Source of the DNA: Lachnospiraceae bacterium
GTDB taxonomy: Bacteria > Bacillota > Clostridia > Lachnospirales > Lachnospiraceae
Reading direction: 5' to 3'
NCBI GenBank assembly: GCA_021203305.1
Contig: JAJQBK010000026.1
Coordinates: 22,045-86,044 of the forward strand
Length of the DNA stretch: 64,000 bases
In this document: one piece after another, positions 1-9,897 of the stretch
Numbering within the stretch: the stretch's first letter is position 1
Layout of the letters: every line of letters begins with the position of its first letter
Notes under the pieces: generated by a model
The model's input: the letters and a program-made list of their open reading frames with translations, nothing else
Told to the model about the DNA's origin: nothing
Databases searched by the model: none
Made by a program: the position numbers and the translations under genes

Positions 1-2
1 CC

Positions 3-1082
3 GACGTCATGCTGGACCGGCTGCTGCTGACCGGCTCACGAATTCAGGCGATGGCAGAGGGCATGATCGCCGTAGCCAAGTTACCGGATCCGGTGGGACG
101 TATTCTGAAGGAAACAGTGAGGCCTGACGGCCTGATCATACAGAAGCGGGCGGTGCCTATGGGCGTTATTGCCATTATTTATGAGAGCCGTCCCAACGTC
201 ACCAGCGACGCCGCCGCTCTCTGCATCAAAAGTGGCAATGGCTGTGTGCTTCGGGGAGGCAAGGAGGCCTTTTTGTCCGCCAATGCCATCACGGAAGCCA
301 TGAGAGACGGCCTGAAAGAAGCTGGGCTGAATCCGGATCTGGTACAGCTTGTACAGGACACAACCCGGCAAAGCTCCATGGAGCTGATGACCGCCAACGG
401 TTATGTGGACCTCTTAATTCCCCGCGGCGGCGCGGGGCTGATCAGAGCCTGTGTGGAAAACGCCACCGTCAACTGCATTGAAACCGGCACCGGCATCTGC
501 CACATCTATGTGGATAAATCCGCTGACCTGAATATGGCGCTGGACATCATTGACAACGCCAAGACCAGCCGCCCCAGCGTATGCAACGCGGAGGAGGTCT
601 GCATTGTTCATTCCGCCGCAGCTGAGCAATTTCTGCCTATGCTGAAAGCTCGTCTTGTGGATGAGCGCGCTGCCGCCGGCCTTACCCCCGTAGAGCTTCG
701 GCTGGAAGAGCGCGCCGCACAGATCATTTCCGGAACGGTTGCGGGTGAAAAGGACTTTGATACCGAGTTTCTGGATTATATTCTGGCTGTAAAGGTAGTG
801 GATTCCGTGGAGGAGGCCATAGCCCATATTTCGGCCCACACCACCCACCATTCAGAGGCAATTATCACCAGTGATACCTCCGCCGCTGATTTATTTACCC
901 AATGTATTGACGCCGCGGCTGTGTATGTGAACGCCTCTACACGGTTCACGGACGGAGGAGAGTTTGGCCTGGGCTGCGAGATGGGAATCTCCACCCAGAA
1001 GCTTCACGCCAGAGGGCCCATGGGGCTGGAGGAGCTGACCTCCTATAAGTATATTATTCACGGGAATGGACATGTGCGTTAA
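3..1082 (+). CDS. proA: Glutamate-5-semialdehyde dehydrogenase (gamma-glutamyl phosphate reductase), 5' end cut by window
   Basis: This is the second enzyme of proline synthesis. It reduces gamma-glutamyl phosphate to glutamate-5-semialdehyde with NADPH in the cytoplasm. The reading frame is open to the left edge, and about 357 residues are visible against a family norm near 415, so roughly the first 55-60 residues lie outside the window. The ProA-typical stretches are present: [18 protein letters not shown], the catalytic-cysteine region [11 protein letters not shown], and the C-terminal [29 protein letters not shown]. The methionine at position 9 is internal, not the start. proC follows on the same strand after 188 bases, so this is the end of a proline biosynthesis cluster (proB is presumably upstream). 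Identity is secure; only the 5' end is unknown. Confidence 0.96.
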   Translation, partial: DVMLDRLLLTGSRIQAMAEGMIAVAKLPDPVGRILKETVRPDGLIIQKRAVPMGVIAIIYESRPNVTSDAAALCIKSGNGCVLRGGKEAFLSANAITEAMRDGLKEAGLNPDLVQLVQDTTRQSSMELMTANGYVDLLIPRGGAGLIRACVENATVNCIETGTGICHIYVDKSADLNMALDIIDNAKTSRPSVCNAEEVCIVHSAAAEQFLPMLKARLVDERAAAGLTPVELRLEERAAQIISGTVAGEKDFDTEFLDYILAVKVVDSVEEAIAHISAHTTHHSEAIITSDTSAADLFTQCIDAAAVYVNASTRFTDGGEFGLGCEMGISTQKLHARGPMGLEELTSYKYIIHGNGHVR

Positions 1083-1270
1083 GTTACCATAAACGTCTCC
1101 TTACGATTTTTTACAATAGGAATGACTGTAAAATTTCTTTACTACGGCGAGGCTTTTATGGCCTGTGATTCATGTATTAGACGGTGCAAGATGCATAAGT
1201 TATTTTGTAACAGTTCCTTACTGCAACAATCAGCTCGCGAATGTATTTTGCCTGAAAAAAGGAGTTTTCT

Positions 1271-2074
1271 ATGTACACTGCAGGTTTTATCGGCTGCGGC
1301 AATATGGGTTCCGCCATTGCCGCCGCTGTCTCGAAGGTCATTGAGCCCTCTCAAATATTAGCAGCAAATAAAACCCACGCAAAAGCGGAAGCACTGGCCG
1401 AAAGGCTGGGCTGCCGCGCCGGCAGCAATACTGCTGTGGCTGAAGGCTGCACCTATATTTTTCTCGGTGTGAAACCCCATGTGATGGCGGATATGCTCAT
1501 GCCTCTGCAGCCCATACTGCAAAAGCGGACAGACACCTTTGTGCTGGTAACCATGGCCGCCGGTCTTTCCATCTCAGACATCCAGGCTTTTGCCGGCGGT
1601 TCCTATCCGGTAATCCGCATCATGCCCAACACCCCTGTTTCCATTGGAAAGGGAATGATTCAGGCCTGCGCCTCCCCGGAAGTGGATGAGACTTCCCTGA
1701 AGGAATTCCAAAAGCTTATGGCAGCCTGCGGACGGCTGGATTTTCTGCCGGAGAACCTGATCGATGTGGCCAGCGCCCTGTCCGGCTGCGGACCGGCGTA
1801 TGTGTACCTGTTTATCGAGGCGCTCGCTGACGGCGCCGTGGAATGCGGGCTGCCCCGGCAAAAGGCCATGGATTACGTCTGCCAGACACTGATCGGCGCG
1901 GCATCCCTGGCACTGGAGAGCGGGAAGCATCCGGGCGAGCTCAAAGACGCAGTTTGCTCTCCCGGCGGCACCACCATTGCCGGTGTACATGCCCTGGAAA
2001 AGGACGGCTTCCGCAATGCCGCCATGGATGCGGTAAAGGCCGCCTATGACAAGACAAAACAATTGAAAAATTAA
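1271..2074 (+). CDS. proC: Pyrroline-5-carboxylate reductase
   Basis: This enzyme catalyses the last step of proline synthesis, NAD(P)H reduction of 1-pyrroline-5-carboxylate to proline. The 267-residue protein has the N-terminal Rossmann motif GFIGCGNMGSA at residues 5-15. It also has VKPHVM, the IMPNTP motif, and the C-terminal P5CR signature SPGGTTIAGVHALE, which lies in the dimerisation domain. Length is normal for the family. The ATG at 1271 follows an AAAGGAG site at 1259-1265. It follows proA on the same strand after a 188-base spacer with no obvious terminator, so co-transcription is plausible but a separate promoter cannot be excluded. Confidence 0.96.
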   Translation: MYTAGFIGCGNMGSAIAAAVSKVIEPSQILAANKTHAKAEALAERLGCRAGSNTAVAEGCTYIFLGVKPHVMADMLMPLQPILQKRTDTFVLVTMAAGLSISDIQAFAGGSYPVIRIMPNTPVSIGKGMIQACASPEVDETSLKEFQKLMAACGRLDFLPENLIDVASALSGCGPAYVYLFIEALADGAVECGLPRQKAMDYVCQTLIGAASLALESGKHPGELKDAVCSPGGTTIAGVHALEKDGFRNAAMDAVKAAYDKTKQLKN

Positions 2075-2214
2075 AGGCTTTCATTTCAAGCAAAATCCTG
2101 AAAGCTCATTCATAAATACGAATGCACACCCGTAGGTCATACCTTGTGTAAGTGTTCGATTAATAACCTTGCGACCCTGGTATTATCAGATAGCAGGAAA
2201 TGGAGAATTCTTAA

Positions 2215-2913
2215 ATGAGTAAGATTGGAATCATCGGCGCCATGGAACTGGAGGTCGCCGCTTTAAAGAAACAGATGACCTGTGAAAATAAGCTGACCTG
2301 TGCCGGCATGGAATTCTGGGAAGGGAAATTAAACGACGTCAGTGTCGTTATTGTACAGAGCGGCATCGGCAAGGTTCTGGCCGGCATCTGTGTCCAGATA
2401 CTGGCGGACAAATTTCACGTCACCCATGTAATCAACACCGGCGTGGCCGGTTCCCTGAACGCCTCGCTGGATATTGGCGACATCGTAGTGTCTCAGGATG
2501 CTGTCTATCATGACTTTGATGTGACAAAGCTTGGCTACGCGCCCGGACAGGTCCCCGGTCGTGATACGATCAGTTTTGCCGCCGATCCGACGCTGATCGC
2601 TGCCGCCATAGAAAGCTGCGAACAAGTCAATCCGGATATCCATTGTGTTGTAGGACGGGTTGCCAACGGCGACCAGTTTGTTTCCGACCAGGAAACCAAA
2701 GAACGTATTATCCGTATGTTTGACGGCTTCTGCGCTGAAATGGAGGGCTGTGCCATCGCCCAGGCCGCCACCGCCAATGGCATTCCTTTTGTCGTTATCC
2801 GCGCCATCTCCGACAAGGCGGACGACAGCGCACAGATGGATTACCCCACCTTTGAAAGGGCCGCCGCGCACCACAGCGCCCTGCTGGTGGCGGATATGGT
2901 CAAAAGAATCTAA
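2215..2913 (+). CDS. mtnN: 5'-methylthioadenosine/S-adenosylhomocysteine nucleosidase
   Basis: The enzyme cleaves adenine from 5'-methylthioadenosine and S-adenosylhomocysteine, recycling the by-products of SAM-dependent methylation and polyamine synthesis. The 232-residue protein starts MSKIGIIGAMELEV, with the catalytic glutamate at residue 11. It carries the substrate-binding MEGCAIAQ segment and the RAISDKADD motif, whose aspartate is the general acid in this family. Length is typical. The ATG at 2215 is preceded by GGAG about ten bases upstream. Only ten bases separate its stop from the downstream DUF6020-like gene, so the two are probably co-transcribed even though their functions look unrelated. 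Confidence 0.95.
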   Translation: MSKIGIIGAMELEVAALKKQMTCENKLTCAGMEFWEGKLNDVSVVIVQSGIGKVLAGICVQILADKFHVTHVINTGVAGSLNASLDIGDIVVSQDAVYHDFDVTKLGYAPGQVPGRDTISFAADPTLIAAAIESCEQVNPDIHCVVGRVANGDQFVSDQETKERIIRMFDGFCAEMEGCAIAQAATANGIPFVVIRAISDKADDSAQMDYPTFERAAAHHSALLVADMVKRI

Positions 2914-2923
2914 AGGAGCTGAC

Positions 2924-4516
2924 ATGGTAAACAAAATAAAATCCTTTTTTGGCGATGGCACGAAGTATGCATTCCCAATATTATTCCTGTATTTACTGTT
3001 ATATTTCATATTACTTGCATCCTCCAACAGTTGTGCCATCACAAAAGCTTTCTGGATTTTTCTGGGTCTGATCAGTTTGGGATTTTCCATTCTGATTCTC
3101 TCAGCGGCCAAAAAAATCGGATCGTTAAAGCTCAAAAGCCTGTCGTATCTGATTGACAAAACCTCTTATCTCCAAATAATCTGCGTCTTTTTGATCAGTC
3201 TTATAGTTTTCTTGTTTTATTTTTCAGGGTCATTCACGGAAATGGCAGAAGGCAGCGACGTTTACGTTCAATATTCTCAGGCAATCGGTCAAACGCCTTA
3301 CAGCAACTGGCACCCGGTTTTGCATACACTTCTGTTTTTCACACTTCCTCTGAAGGTAATTGAGCAATACAGCTTTATTGTTATTTTACAGCTGGTATAT
3401 TTTTGTCTGGCTTTCACTTATCTGATATTTGTACTGCGTATCAATGGCGCTCCAAGGTTGTTTTTGGCTTGTCTTTGTATTTATATATGGCTCAACCCAT
3501 TCCTGGCGCCTTACATGATGAGCCCCTTAAAAGATATAGCAATGATGATTTTTGCTATTCTTCTGCTGGCGTATTATATTCAGATCATTTGCTCCAAAGC
3601 TGCGTGGCTGCAAAAGAAGCGGAATCTGCTCCTTTTTTCCCTGGTTTCCGTCGCCTGCGGCTTCATGCGTCACAACGCGGTTCTCTTTGTGGCGCCTCTG
3701 GTGTTAATCGTCCTGTTTTACGCCGCAAAAGACAAAAAAATCAGATTTTCACTCGTTGCCACAATATTGATTACTGTCTTTCTGGTAAAAGGAATCTACC
3801 TCTGCCTTAATGTAGAAAGTCCTTCCCAACGGAAGGTGGAGACTATCGGGCTTCCCTTAACAATATGGTGCAACGTAATGCAAACCTATCCATCTTCACT
3901 GCCCACAGAAACGCAGCTTGCTCTTTACGATCTGATTCCGGAGGAGTTCTATGACTCATTTTACCTGAGCGCCGGTTTTAATTCTATCAAATGGAACGAG
4001 GGAATGAACCTTGATAAAATTGACGCCCTGTCCTATGCGGAAGTTTTAAAATATACGTACCAGTGTTTCCGATATGATCCGAAAGGCTCTCTGGAGGCTT
4101 TAGCCTCCCTGACAAGCTTTGTATGGAAAATGGACATCAGCGACAGTGTTTACAATCCTCTCTCAGATACAAACGAAGCTGTTTTTCCTGCAGCGGCCAC
4201 CTTTGTCAGGCAATTAGCAACTCTGTTTGGAACAGGTTTCTGGGGAAGTCTGTTCGGCTCCTATGGACTGGAATTATTCCTTATGCTGATTACAGGTGTC
4301 ATTCTATTGGTGCAAAATCGGATGTCCATACTGCATGTCCTTCCGTTTTTTTGTTATGATTTTGGCACCATGTTGCTTCTTACAGGAAGAGACTACAGGT
4401 TTTTCCTGTTTAATATTCCATTGTGGCTGCCGGTTCTCTTTTTGATGCTTCGAGACGATGCAATGTTTCACGAAATTTTTCTGGCAGAAAAAACAAAAAG
4501 ACACCAAGAGCGATAA
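2924..4516 (+). CDS. DUF6020-like polytopic membrane protein, first tandem copy
   Basis: A 530-residue integral membrane protein of unknown function. The chosen ATG at 2924 sits seven bases after AAAGGAG; the same frame is open further upstream but that part overlaps mtnN. It has about ten to twelve hydrophobic segments, an early loop with YVQYSQAIGQTPYSNWHPVLHTL, a later MMSPLKDIAMMIFA segment, and a C-terminal GRDYRFFLFNIPLWLPV. The NWHPVLHTL loop followed by many membrane passes resembles the DUF6020 family and, more distantly, GT-C lipid-linked-sugar glycosyltransferases. A surface-glycosylation role is inference, supported by a close tandem paralogue and a GtrA gene within 2 kb. It is AT-richer than mtnN. 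Confidence 0.8.
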   Translation: MVNKIKSFFGDGTKYAFPILFLYLLLYFILLASSNSCAITKAFWIFLGLISLGFSILILSAAKKIGSLKLKSLSYLIDKTSYLQIICVFLISLIVFLFYFSGSFTEMAEGSDVYVQYSQAIGQTPYSNWHPVLHTLLFFTLPLKVIEQYSFIVILQLVYFCLAFTYLIFVLRINGAPRLFLACLCIYIWLNPFLAPYMMSPLKDIAMMIFAILLLAYYIQIICSKAAWLQKKRNLLLFSLVSVACGFMRHNAVLFVAPLVLIVLFYAAKDKKIRFSLVATILITVFLVKGIYLCLNVESPSQRKVETIGLPLTIWCNVMQTYPSSLPTETQLALYDLIPEEFYDSFYLSAGFNSIKWNEGMNLDKIDALSYAEVLKYTYQCFRYDPKGSLEALASLTSFVWKMDISDSVYNPLSDTNEAVFPAAATFVRQLATLFGTGFWGSLFGSYGLELFLMLITGVILLVQNRMSILHVLPFFCYDFGTMLLLTGRDYRFFLFNIPLWLPVLFLMLRDDAMFHEIFLAEKTKRHQER

Positions 4517-4547
4517 AAACACCTCAATAATAGGAGATAATAAAATT

Positions 4548-6147
4548 ATGCCAGCACTCCAAAAAACTCATTGGTCGATAACGCAAGTACTGAGTCTCCT
4601 GATACTGTCCCTGTACATCTGGGCTCTTTTCCTGTTTTCTGATTTTGCCGGTCTATGTAAAATCACCCTCCCATTTGGAGTGTTCCTTGGGATTCTCAGC
4701 GTCCTTATATCGTACCTTCTGCTTTATTCCCTGAGAAAGCTTGCGAATATCAGGTTTGCCTCCTTCCATGAATCTCTGTGTAAAAACCAATGGCTGACAA
4801 TTGGAAGCATATTTCTCATCACCCTCTTTTTTTTATATGATCTATTTTGCCGGCCAGTTTCCGGGAGGTCTTGGTGAGGATGTTATGAACCAGTATTCAC
4901 AGGCTGTAGGAGATACTGCTTACAATAACTGGCATCCCGTTCTCCACACTCTACTTTTTTATACACTTCCCCTAAAGCTCATTAACCATTTTGGCTTCAT
5001 TGTATTTTTGCAGCTGCTTTATTTCTGTTTGGCATTTACTTATCTGATTTTGGTTATGTACCAGACTGGATGCCCCAAGGTTCTTTTGATAGTCAGCTAC
5101 ATATATGTATGGCTCAACCCCTACCTGATTACCTGTATGATGACACCTATGAAAGATATTGCTATGCTGATTTTTTCAGTTTTACTTATCGCATACTACA
5201 TCCGGATCATCTGCTCCAAAGGTGCCTGGCTGAGAAAGAAGCGAAATCTCATTCTTTTCACTTTAGCGTCAGTTTTGTGCCTGTATATGAGATACAATGC
5301 CTTGTTTTTTGTTGCTCCAATTATCGCCATGGCTCTGTTTTATGCTGTTAAAGATAAAAAAATCCGTCTCCACGCTATAATGCTGCTGCTTATATTTTTT
5401 GCCTCTGTGAGAGTTCTTTATTTTTGCCTTGATGTAGAGCAGCCAACTCAGAGAACTGTGGAAGCCATCGGATTGCCTGTATCCATCTGGTGCAACGTAA
5501 TGAAGGAAACTCCTGATGTTCTTCCCACCGAGGCTCAGGACTTTATGTACAGTATCGCTTCTCAGGAAACATATGATTCTTTTTATGTCGGCACCGGATT
5601 CAATTCTGTAAAATGGGCTGGCATGGATCTTGATCTGCTTGACACCATTTCCTGGTCTGATGTTCTGAAATACACTTTCCAGTGTTTCCGTTGCGCTCCT
5701 CGCCAATCTCTGGAGGCTGTGGCCAGATTGACAGATTTTGTATGGGGGATTGAGATGAAAGATGAGCCTTTTACCATATTTGTTGCGGAAAACCAATGGG
5801 GAATTTCCTCCAATTCATCGCCCAAAGCCGCCCTTTTCGTTTTACAGATAGAAACCATTTTTACCTATAGTCCTCTGGACATATTATTTGGCTCCTACGG
5901 GCTTGGGCTGCTTGTACTACTGGTAATCGCTCTCGTCCTCTTTGCAGGGAATCGAATGTCAGCGTTTCACATTCTTCCTTTATTTATCTACGATTTTGGC
6001 ACTATGCTTCTTCTCAGCGGACGAGATTCCCGGTTCTTTTTATTCAATCTCCCCCTGTGGCTGCCCATGATATTCCTGCTGATCAGAGATGAGACACCAT
6101 TTACCAATTCTTCCAAACGTTCTCCGGTGGAATGTATTGAAGAATAA
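4548..6147 (+). pseudogene. DUF6020-like membrane protein, second tandem copy, frameshifted in an 8-T run
   Basis: This is a paralogue of the preceding gene, sharing NWHPVLHTL, MMTPMKDIAMLIF, GLPVSIWCNVM and GRDSRFFLFNLPLWLP. The ATG at 4548 follows TAGGAG at 4531-4536. The first frame runs to a stop at 4877, while the body of the protein is in the +1 frame up to 6147. The frames meet at eight consecutive T residues (4827-4834). With seven Ts the product would read ITLFFYMIYFAGQFPGGLG and continue in frame, matching the architecture of the first copy. The choices are a real null allele, a phase-variable tract, programmed slippage or a sequencing/assembly error. The rest of the frame is intact, which argues against old decay. 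Confidence 0.8.
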
Positions 6148-6163
6148 TCCTTTTATCACAAAA

Positions 6164-6199
6164 GCGGCCGGATACAATAACGTTTCCGGCCGCCTTTTT
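6164..6199. terminator. Bidirectional rho-independent terminator
   Basis: Nine-base arms GCGGCCGGA (6164-6172) and TCCGGCCGC (6185-6193) are followed by CTTTTT on the plus strand and preceded by AAA, giving a short U tract on the minus strand. It lies between the convergent DUF6020-like copy and gtrA-like gene and can end both transcripts. Confidence 0.85.
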
Positions 6200-6200
6200 C

Positions 6201-6632
6201 TTACTTTTTCTTTTTAAATACCAGCATCTTGCTGAAAATATAATTGGCGATGGTTACGAATACCGCCGTAATAAAGGTGCCGATATACAGATTTAATCCC
6301 ACGGCGGTAAATATCTGCATCATCACAATATCCATTACCATGGTAGACAGGCGGGAGGCCACGAAGCCGGAGGCCTCCTTAAATATCTGCGGATTTTTGC
6401 TTTTGAATACAAATTTACGGTTCATAGGGTAGGCAAAAACCACACCCGCGGTCCAATTCACCAGGCTTAGGATAAAGTTTTGCAGGCTTGTGGGGTAAGC
6501 TGTGCCGCCGAAGGCAATCAGATTAAACAGAAATTTGGTGCCCCAGGCTACAATGGTGGTCATGACGCCTACGATCAGGTAAACGATAATTTCCTCATGC
6601 TGTTTATAAAGTTCCTTACATTTTTGTATCAT
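6201..6632 (-). CDS. GtrA family membrane protein
   Basis: A 143-residue protein with four hydrophobic segments, typical of GtrA/DPMS2-like proteins. These proteins are thought to help move or use polyprenyl-linked sugars for modification of surface polysaccharides or teichoic acids. Features seen are an N-terminal amphipathic lead ending YLIVGVMTTIVAWGTKF, the NFILSLVNWTAGVVFAYPMNRKFVF core that is characteristic of the family, and a lysine-rich C-terminus. It is monocistronic and convergent with the DUF6020-like pair, sharing a terminator with it. The proximity of GtrA to two GT-C-like membrane proteins supports a common role in envelope glycosylation, which is inference. Confidence 0.9.
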   Translation of the reverse strand: MIQKCKELYKQHEEIIVYLIVGVMTTIVAWGTKFLFNLIAFGGTAYPTSLQNFILSLVNWTAGVVFAYPMNRKFVFKSKNPQIFKEASGFVASRLSTMVMDIVMMQIFTAVGLNLYIGTFITAVFVTIANYIFSKMLVFKKKK

Positions 6633-6681
6633 TGAATATCATCCTTATATTGATTTGCTGCATTTTCCGCGAATTTCTTAT

Positions 6682-6708
6682 CCTATCATGAACTACGTTC
6701 ATGATAGG
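6682..6708. repeat. Perfect 12-bp inverted repeat with 3-base loop
   Basis: CCTATCATGAAC (6682-6693) and GTTCATGATAGG (6697-6708) are perfectly complementary around TAC. It lies between the dehydrogenase stop (6790) and the gtrA-like start (6632), both on the minus strand. There is no T tract on either side, so it is not a textbook terminator. It may be an operator or an RNA-stabilising hairpin. Confidence 0.7.
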
Positions 6709-6789
6709 CATTCACCGCTCGCCGCGAGTAAGCATCCCCGAAAAGCGTCCCTTGTGTGAGTTCCCTCGGGTTCACGTGCCCTCATTACC

Positions 6790-7749
6790 TCACAGATTTA
6801 CCACATTCCTCATCTGTCCGTTCTGATATGCCTGAATATTGGCCCGCACCTCGTTTACGCAGCGGATGCGTGCCTCCACGCTGGCCCAGGCCAGGTGCGG
6901 CGTGATGAAAAGCTTCTGAGAATCCATGATAGTCCCCAGAGGATTGTCGGCGGTAATGGGTTCTTTTTCCAGCACATCCAGCCCCGCCGCCGCAATGGTT
7001 CCTTCTGTCAGCGCCTGATACAGATCTTTGTTGTTGACCACCGGGCCGCGGGCCACGTTGATCAGAACCGCTGTCTTTTTCATTTTGCGCAGCGCGTCCA
7101 GATCGATCAGATCTCTGGTGATCGGGCTCAGCGGACAGTGCAGGGACAGAAAGTCGCTCTCTTTCAGGAGAGTGTCAAAATCTACCCTTTCATACTCCGT
7201 GACCGTGCTTTTCCCGGTGACAGAATAAAAGATGACCCGGCAGCCAAAGGCTTTGGCAATCTGCGCCACCTTACGGCCAATGTTGCCCATTCCTACAATT
7301 CCCCAGGTCTTGCCGTCCAGCTCCCCGAAAGGAACATCAAAATTGGAAAATCGCTGCTGAGCGCCGTAGGCCCCGCTCTTGACATAATTGTCATAATAGG
7401 GCAGCTTTTCGTACAGATACAGCGCCAGGGCGAAGGTATGCTGCGCCACCATCGCCGTGGAATAATTGACCACGTTGGCGACCCGGATGCCGCGCTGTCT
7501 GCAATATTCGATATCCACGTTATCATAGCCGGTAGCCAGCTCACAGATCAGCTTTACGTTCGGCGCGTCCTTCAGGGTTGCCTCGTTCAGGGGCGACTTA
7601 TTGGCCACAATCACCTCCGCGTCCGGAATTCTCTCCCGAACCTCCTCGGGCGTCACGGTATTCCAGTAATAGGTCGTTTCTCCTAGGTCATCAAACCTGA
7701 CGTCAATGTCAGTTCCTGCGCTGTTGCGCTCCAATACTACAATTTTCAT
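6790..7749 (-). CDS. D-2-hydroxyacid dehydrogenase (NAD-dependent)
   Basis: A 319-residue cytoplasmic oxidoreductase interconverting a 2-keto acid and a D-2-hydroxy acid. Seen in the sequence are the NAD-binding loop GMGNIG at residues 153-158 and the catalytic set R234 (in NVARGP), E263 (in LEKEP) and H285 (in TPHLAW). The start was set at the ATG at 7749 because GAAGGA lies eight bases upstream; a longer frame adds six residues but has no better site. The substrate (hydroxypyruvate/glycerate, lactate or another) cannot be told from sequence. It sits alone between the gtrA-like gene and GH42. No partner gene indicates a pathway. Confidence 0.9.
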   Translation of the reverse strand: MKIVVLERNSAGTDIDVRFDDLGETTYYWNTVTPEEVRERIPDAEVIVANKSPLNEATLKDAPNVKLICELATGYDNVDIEYCRQRGIRVANVVNYSTAMVAQHTFALALYLYEKLPYYDNYVKSGAYGAQQRFSNFDVPFGELDGKTWGIVGMGNIGRKVAQIAKAFGCRVIFYSVTGKSTVTEYERVDFDTLLKESDFLSLHCPLSPITRDLIDLDALRKMKKTAVLINVARGPVVNNKDLYQALTEGTIAAAGLDVLEKEPITADNPLGTIMDSQKLFITPHLAWASVEARIRCVNEVRANIQAYQNGQMRNVVNL

Positions 7750-7869
7750 CGGTTTTCCTTCTTTCATCTATCCAGTTTTTTAATTCCCATTTTACCGGGC
7801 TGTTCCTTTTCTGTCAATCAGCTCAGAGGTTTGCCTGGCATAAGCCATGTCCATACGCTCATTCTGCGC

Positions 7870-9897
7870 CTATAGTTTCACCACAGCCACACCATATGCC
7901 GACAATGTCAGGTTCCCGTCAACTGTTTTATCTGTCAGTAAATCCCGGCCATGCACCCCGGTCACCGTCACTTCCTCCGTACCGTGGTTCAGATAAAAGG
8001 CATAGCTTCCCTCCTCGCCGGTGCGCAGATGGTATTCCACCCCTTCCGGCAGCTCACGGCAGGGAATGCCGGCATCCCTCGCCATCTGTAAAAACAGCGG
8101 CTTCATCTGCTCCGCGCTGGTTCTGGCCGCGATATAATAAGCCTTTCCCTCTCCATATTGATGGCATGTCAGCGCCGGTTTATCCTGGTAATAATCACTC
8201 TCATAAACTGCCAGCACCTTAGCGCCCTTTAAATTCAGCACCTCCGCATAGTCCCTGACCTCCCAGGTCGTGCCGTCCTCAAACACCATCCCGTTTCTGT
8301 CAGAAGGATACAAAGTATCAATCTCCTCGCTCTCCACTCCGAACAACTCCTGCAGACCATCCCCCGGAAAACCACCCAGGAAGCATAACTGATTGTCATC
8401 CACATAGCCCGTAAAATAGGTCGTCAGGAGCTGGCCGCCACGGGCCACAAAATCCTTCAGATTCTGAGCCGCTTTGGGCTCCAGCAGGTAAAGCATGGGA
8501 GCCACTGCTACATCATAGCGGGACAGATCGCTGTCGGAAGCCACAATGTCCATCTCTATCCCCAGTTTCTCAAATGCCGTCCAGATGTCGATACAGGTTT
8601 TATCGTATTTTTTGGTGGGCCTGCCCAGCGCCATCACATCATCGATGGCCCAGCGGTTATCCCAGTCCACAAGCAGTGCCGCGCGGGCTTTCACCAGGCT
8701 TCCGGCCACCTGGCTGATTTTCTCCAGAAGCTGGCCAACCTCGGCTACTTCCTTAAACACTCTCGTCTCATCCGTACCCTTATGCCCCACCACGGCGCCA
8801 TGAAACTGCTCATACGAGCCCCGGCTCTGCCGCCACTGAAAATACTGCACCGTATCAGAACCGTTGGCCACTGCCTGCAGACAGGCCAGCTTATGGACGC
8901 CGGGGCGCTTCATCTTATTATACTCATGCCAGTTGGGCAGTCCGGGGGCACTCTCCATCAGCATGAAGGGACGGTCCGGCTTCATGGACCGCATCAGAGC
9001 ATGGTTGAACGCGTTGTGATACATAGTATCCTGAAAGCTTTCCCGGTCATTGTGAAACATGGGATAGCTGTCCCAGGAAACGGCGTCCAGCCCGGGCGCC
9101 ATCTTCCGGTAATCCAGCAGATAAAAGAAATCCATAAAATTGGTGGTCACCGGTATGTCCGGCGTCACCTCCTTCAGCGTGTGCACCTCATCCATCATGA
9201 AATCGTTCATATTCCAGGTAGTAAAACGCTTCCACTCCAGATTTAAGCCCATCACGCTGGTCTCTCCATTGGCAAAGGGCGGATCAATCTGCTCAAAGCT
9301 GTTATAGGTATGGCTCCAGAAGGCTGCCCACCAGGCGTGATTCAGCTTATCAATATCATGGTCAAATTTATCAGAAAGGTACTGACGGAATCTGGCCGCG
9401 CACAGCGGACAAAAACACATGCCCCCCAGCTCATTGGAAATATGATACATAATCAAACCCGGATGCTGTCCGAAATTCTCCGCCAGCTTTCTGTCGATAA
9501 TCCTGACCCTCTCCCTGTATTTCGGAGAGCTCATGCAATGATTATGCCGCACTCCGTGAAGTCTTCTCAGTCCCTTATGATCCACCCGCAGAGCCTCCGG
9601 ATATTCCTCGTCAATCCAGGCAGGCTTAGCACCGCTGGGAGTGGCCAGAATCGTATAGATTCCGTTCTCATAGAGATGATCCATAATCTCCTTCATCCAT
9701 TCAAAATGAAACTCATCCCTTCTGGGCTCCAGGCTGCTCCAGGCAAACACGCCCAGAGTCACGCAGTTAACCCCCGCCTCTTTCATCAGACGGATGTCCT
9801 CTTTTAAAATATCCGGCCGGTCCAGCCACTGATCCGGGTTATAATCGCCGCCATGTACAAATTTTCCTACCCTGGGGAATAAAATATTTTTTTCCAT
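7870..9897 (-). CDS. Glycoside hydrolase family 42 beta-galactosidase
   Basis: A 675-residue protein that hydrolyses terminal beta-D-galactosides. The N-terminal TIM barrel opens with GGDYNPDQW, the GH42 hallmark. The acid/base glutamate is E156 in HISNELGG and the nucleophile is E315 in LMESAPG. Cysteines C121, C161, C163 and C166 match the metal-binding cluster of the family. The middle trimerisation and C-terminal beta domains are present and length is standard. There is no signal peptide, so it acts on imported oligosaccharides (for example galacto-oligosaccharides or galactan fragments). ATG 9897 has AAAGGA upstream. It is a single gene with no transporter beside it. Confidence 0.95.
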   Translation of the reverse strand: MEKNILFPRVGKFVHGGDYNPDQWLDRPDILKEDIRLMKEAGVNCVTLGVFAWSSLEPRRDEFHFEWMKEIMDHLYENGIYTILATPSGAKPAWIDEEYPEALRVDHKGLRRLHGVRHNHCMSSPKYRERVRIIDRKLAENFGQHPGLIMYHISNELGGMCFCPLCAARFRQYLSDKFDHDIDKLNHAWWAAFWSHTYNSFEQIDPPFANGETSVMGLNLEWKRFTTWNMNDFMMDEVHTLKEVTPDIPVTTNFMDFFYLLDYRKMAPGLDAVSWDSYPMFHNDRESFQDTMYHNAFNHALMRSMKPDRPFMLMESAPGLPNWHEYNKMKRPGVHKLACLQAVANGSDTVQYFQWRQSRGSYEQFHGAVVGHKGTDETRVFKEVAEVGQLLEKISQVAGSLVKARAALLVDWDNRWAIDDVMALGRPTKKYDKTCIDIWTAFEKLGIEMDIVASDSDLSRYDVAVAPMLYLLEPKAAQNLKDFVARGGQLLTTYFTGYVDDNQLCFLGGFPGDGLQELFGVESEEIDTLYPSDRNGMVFEDGTTWEVRDYAEVLNLKGAKVLAVYESDYYQDKPALTCHQYGEGKAYYIAARTSAEQMKPLFLQMARDAGIPCRELPEGVEYHLRTGEEGSYAFYLNHGTEEVTVTGVHGRDLLTDKTVDGNLTLSAYGVAVVKL

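Noticed and set aside
2329..3159. 276-codon minus-strand frame
   Set aside because: Antisense shadow of mtnN and the start of the DUF6020-like gene; no family features or ribosome binding site.
6895..7686. 263-codon plus-strand frame
   Set aside because: Lies fully opposite the dehydrogenase, which has intact catalytic motifs.
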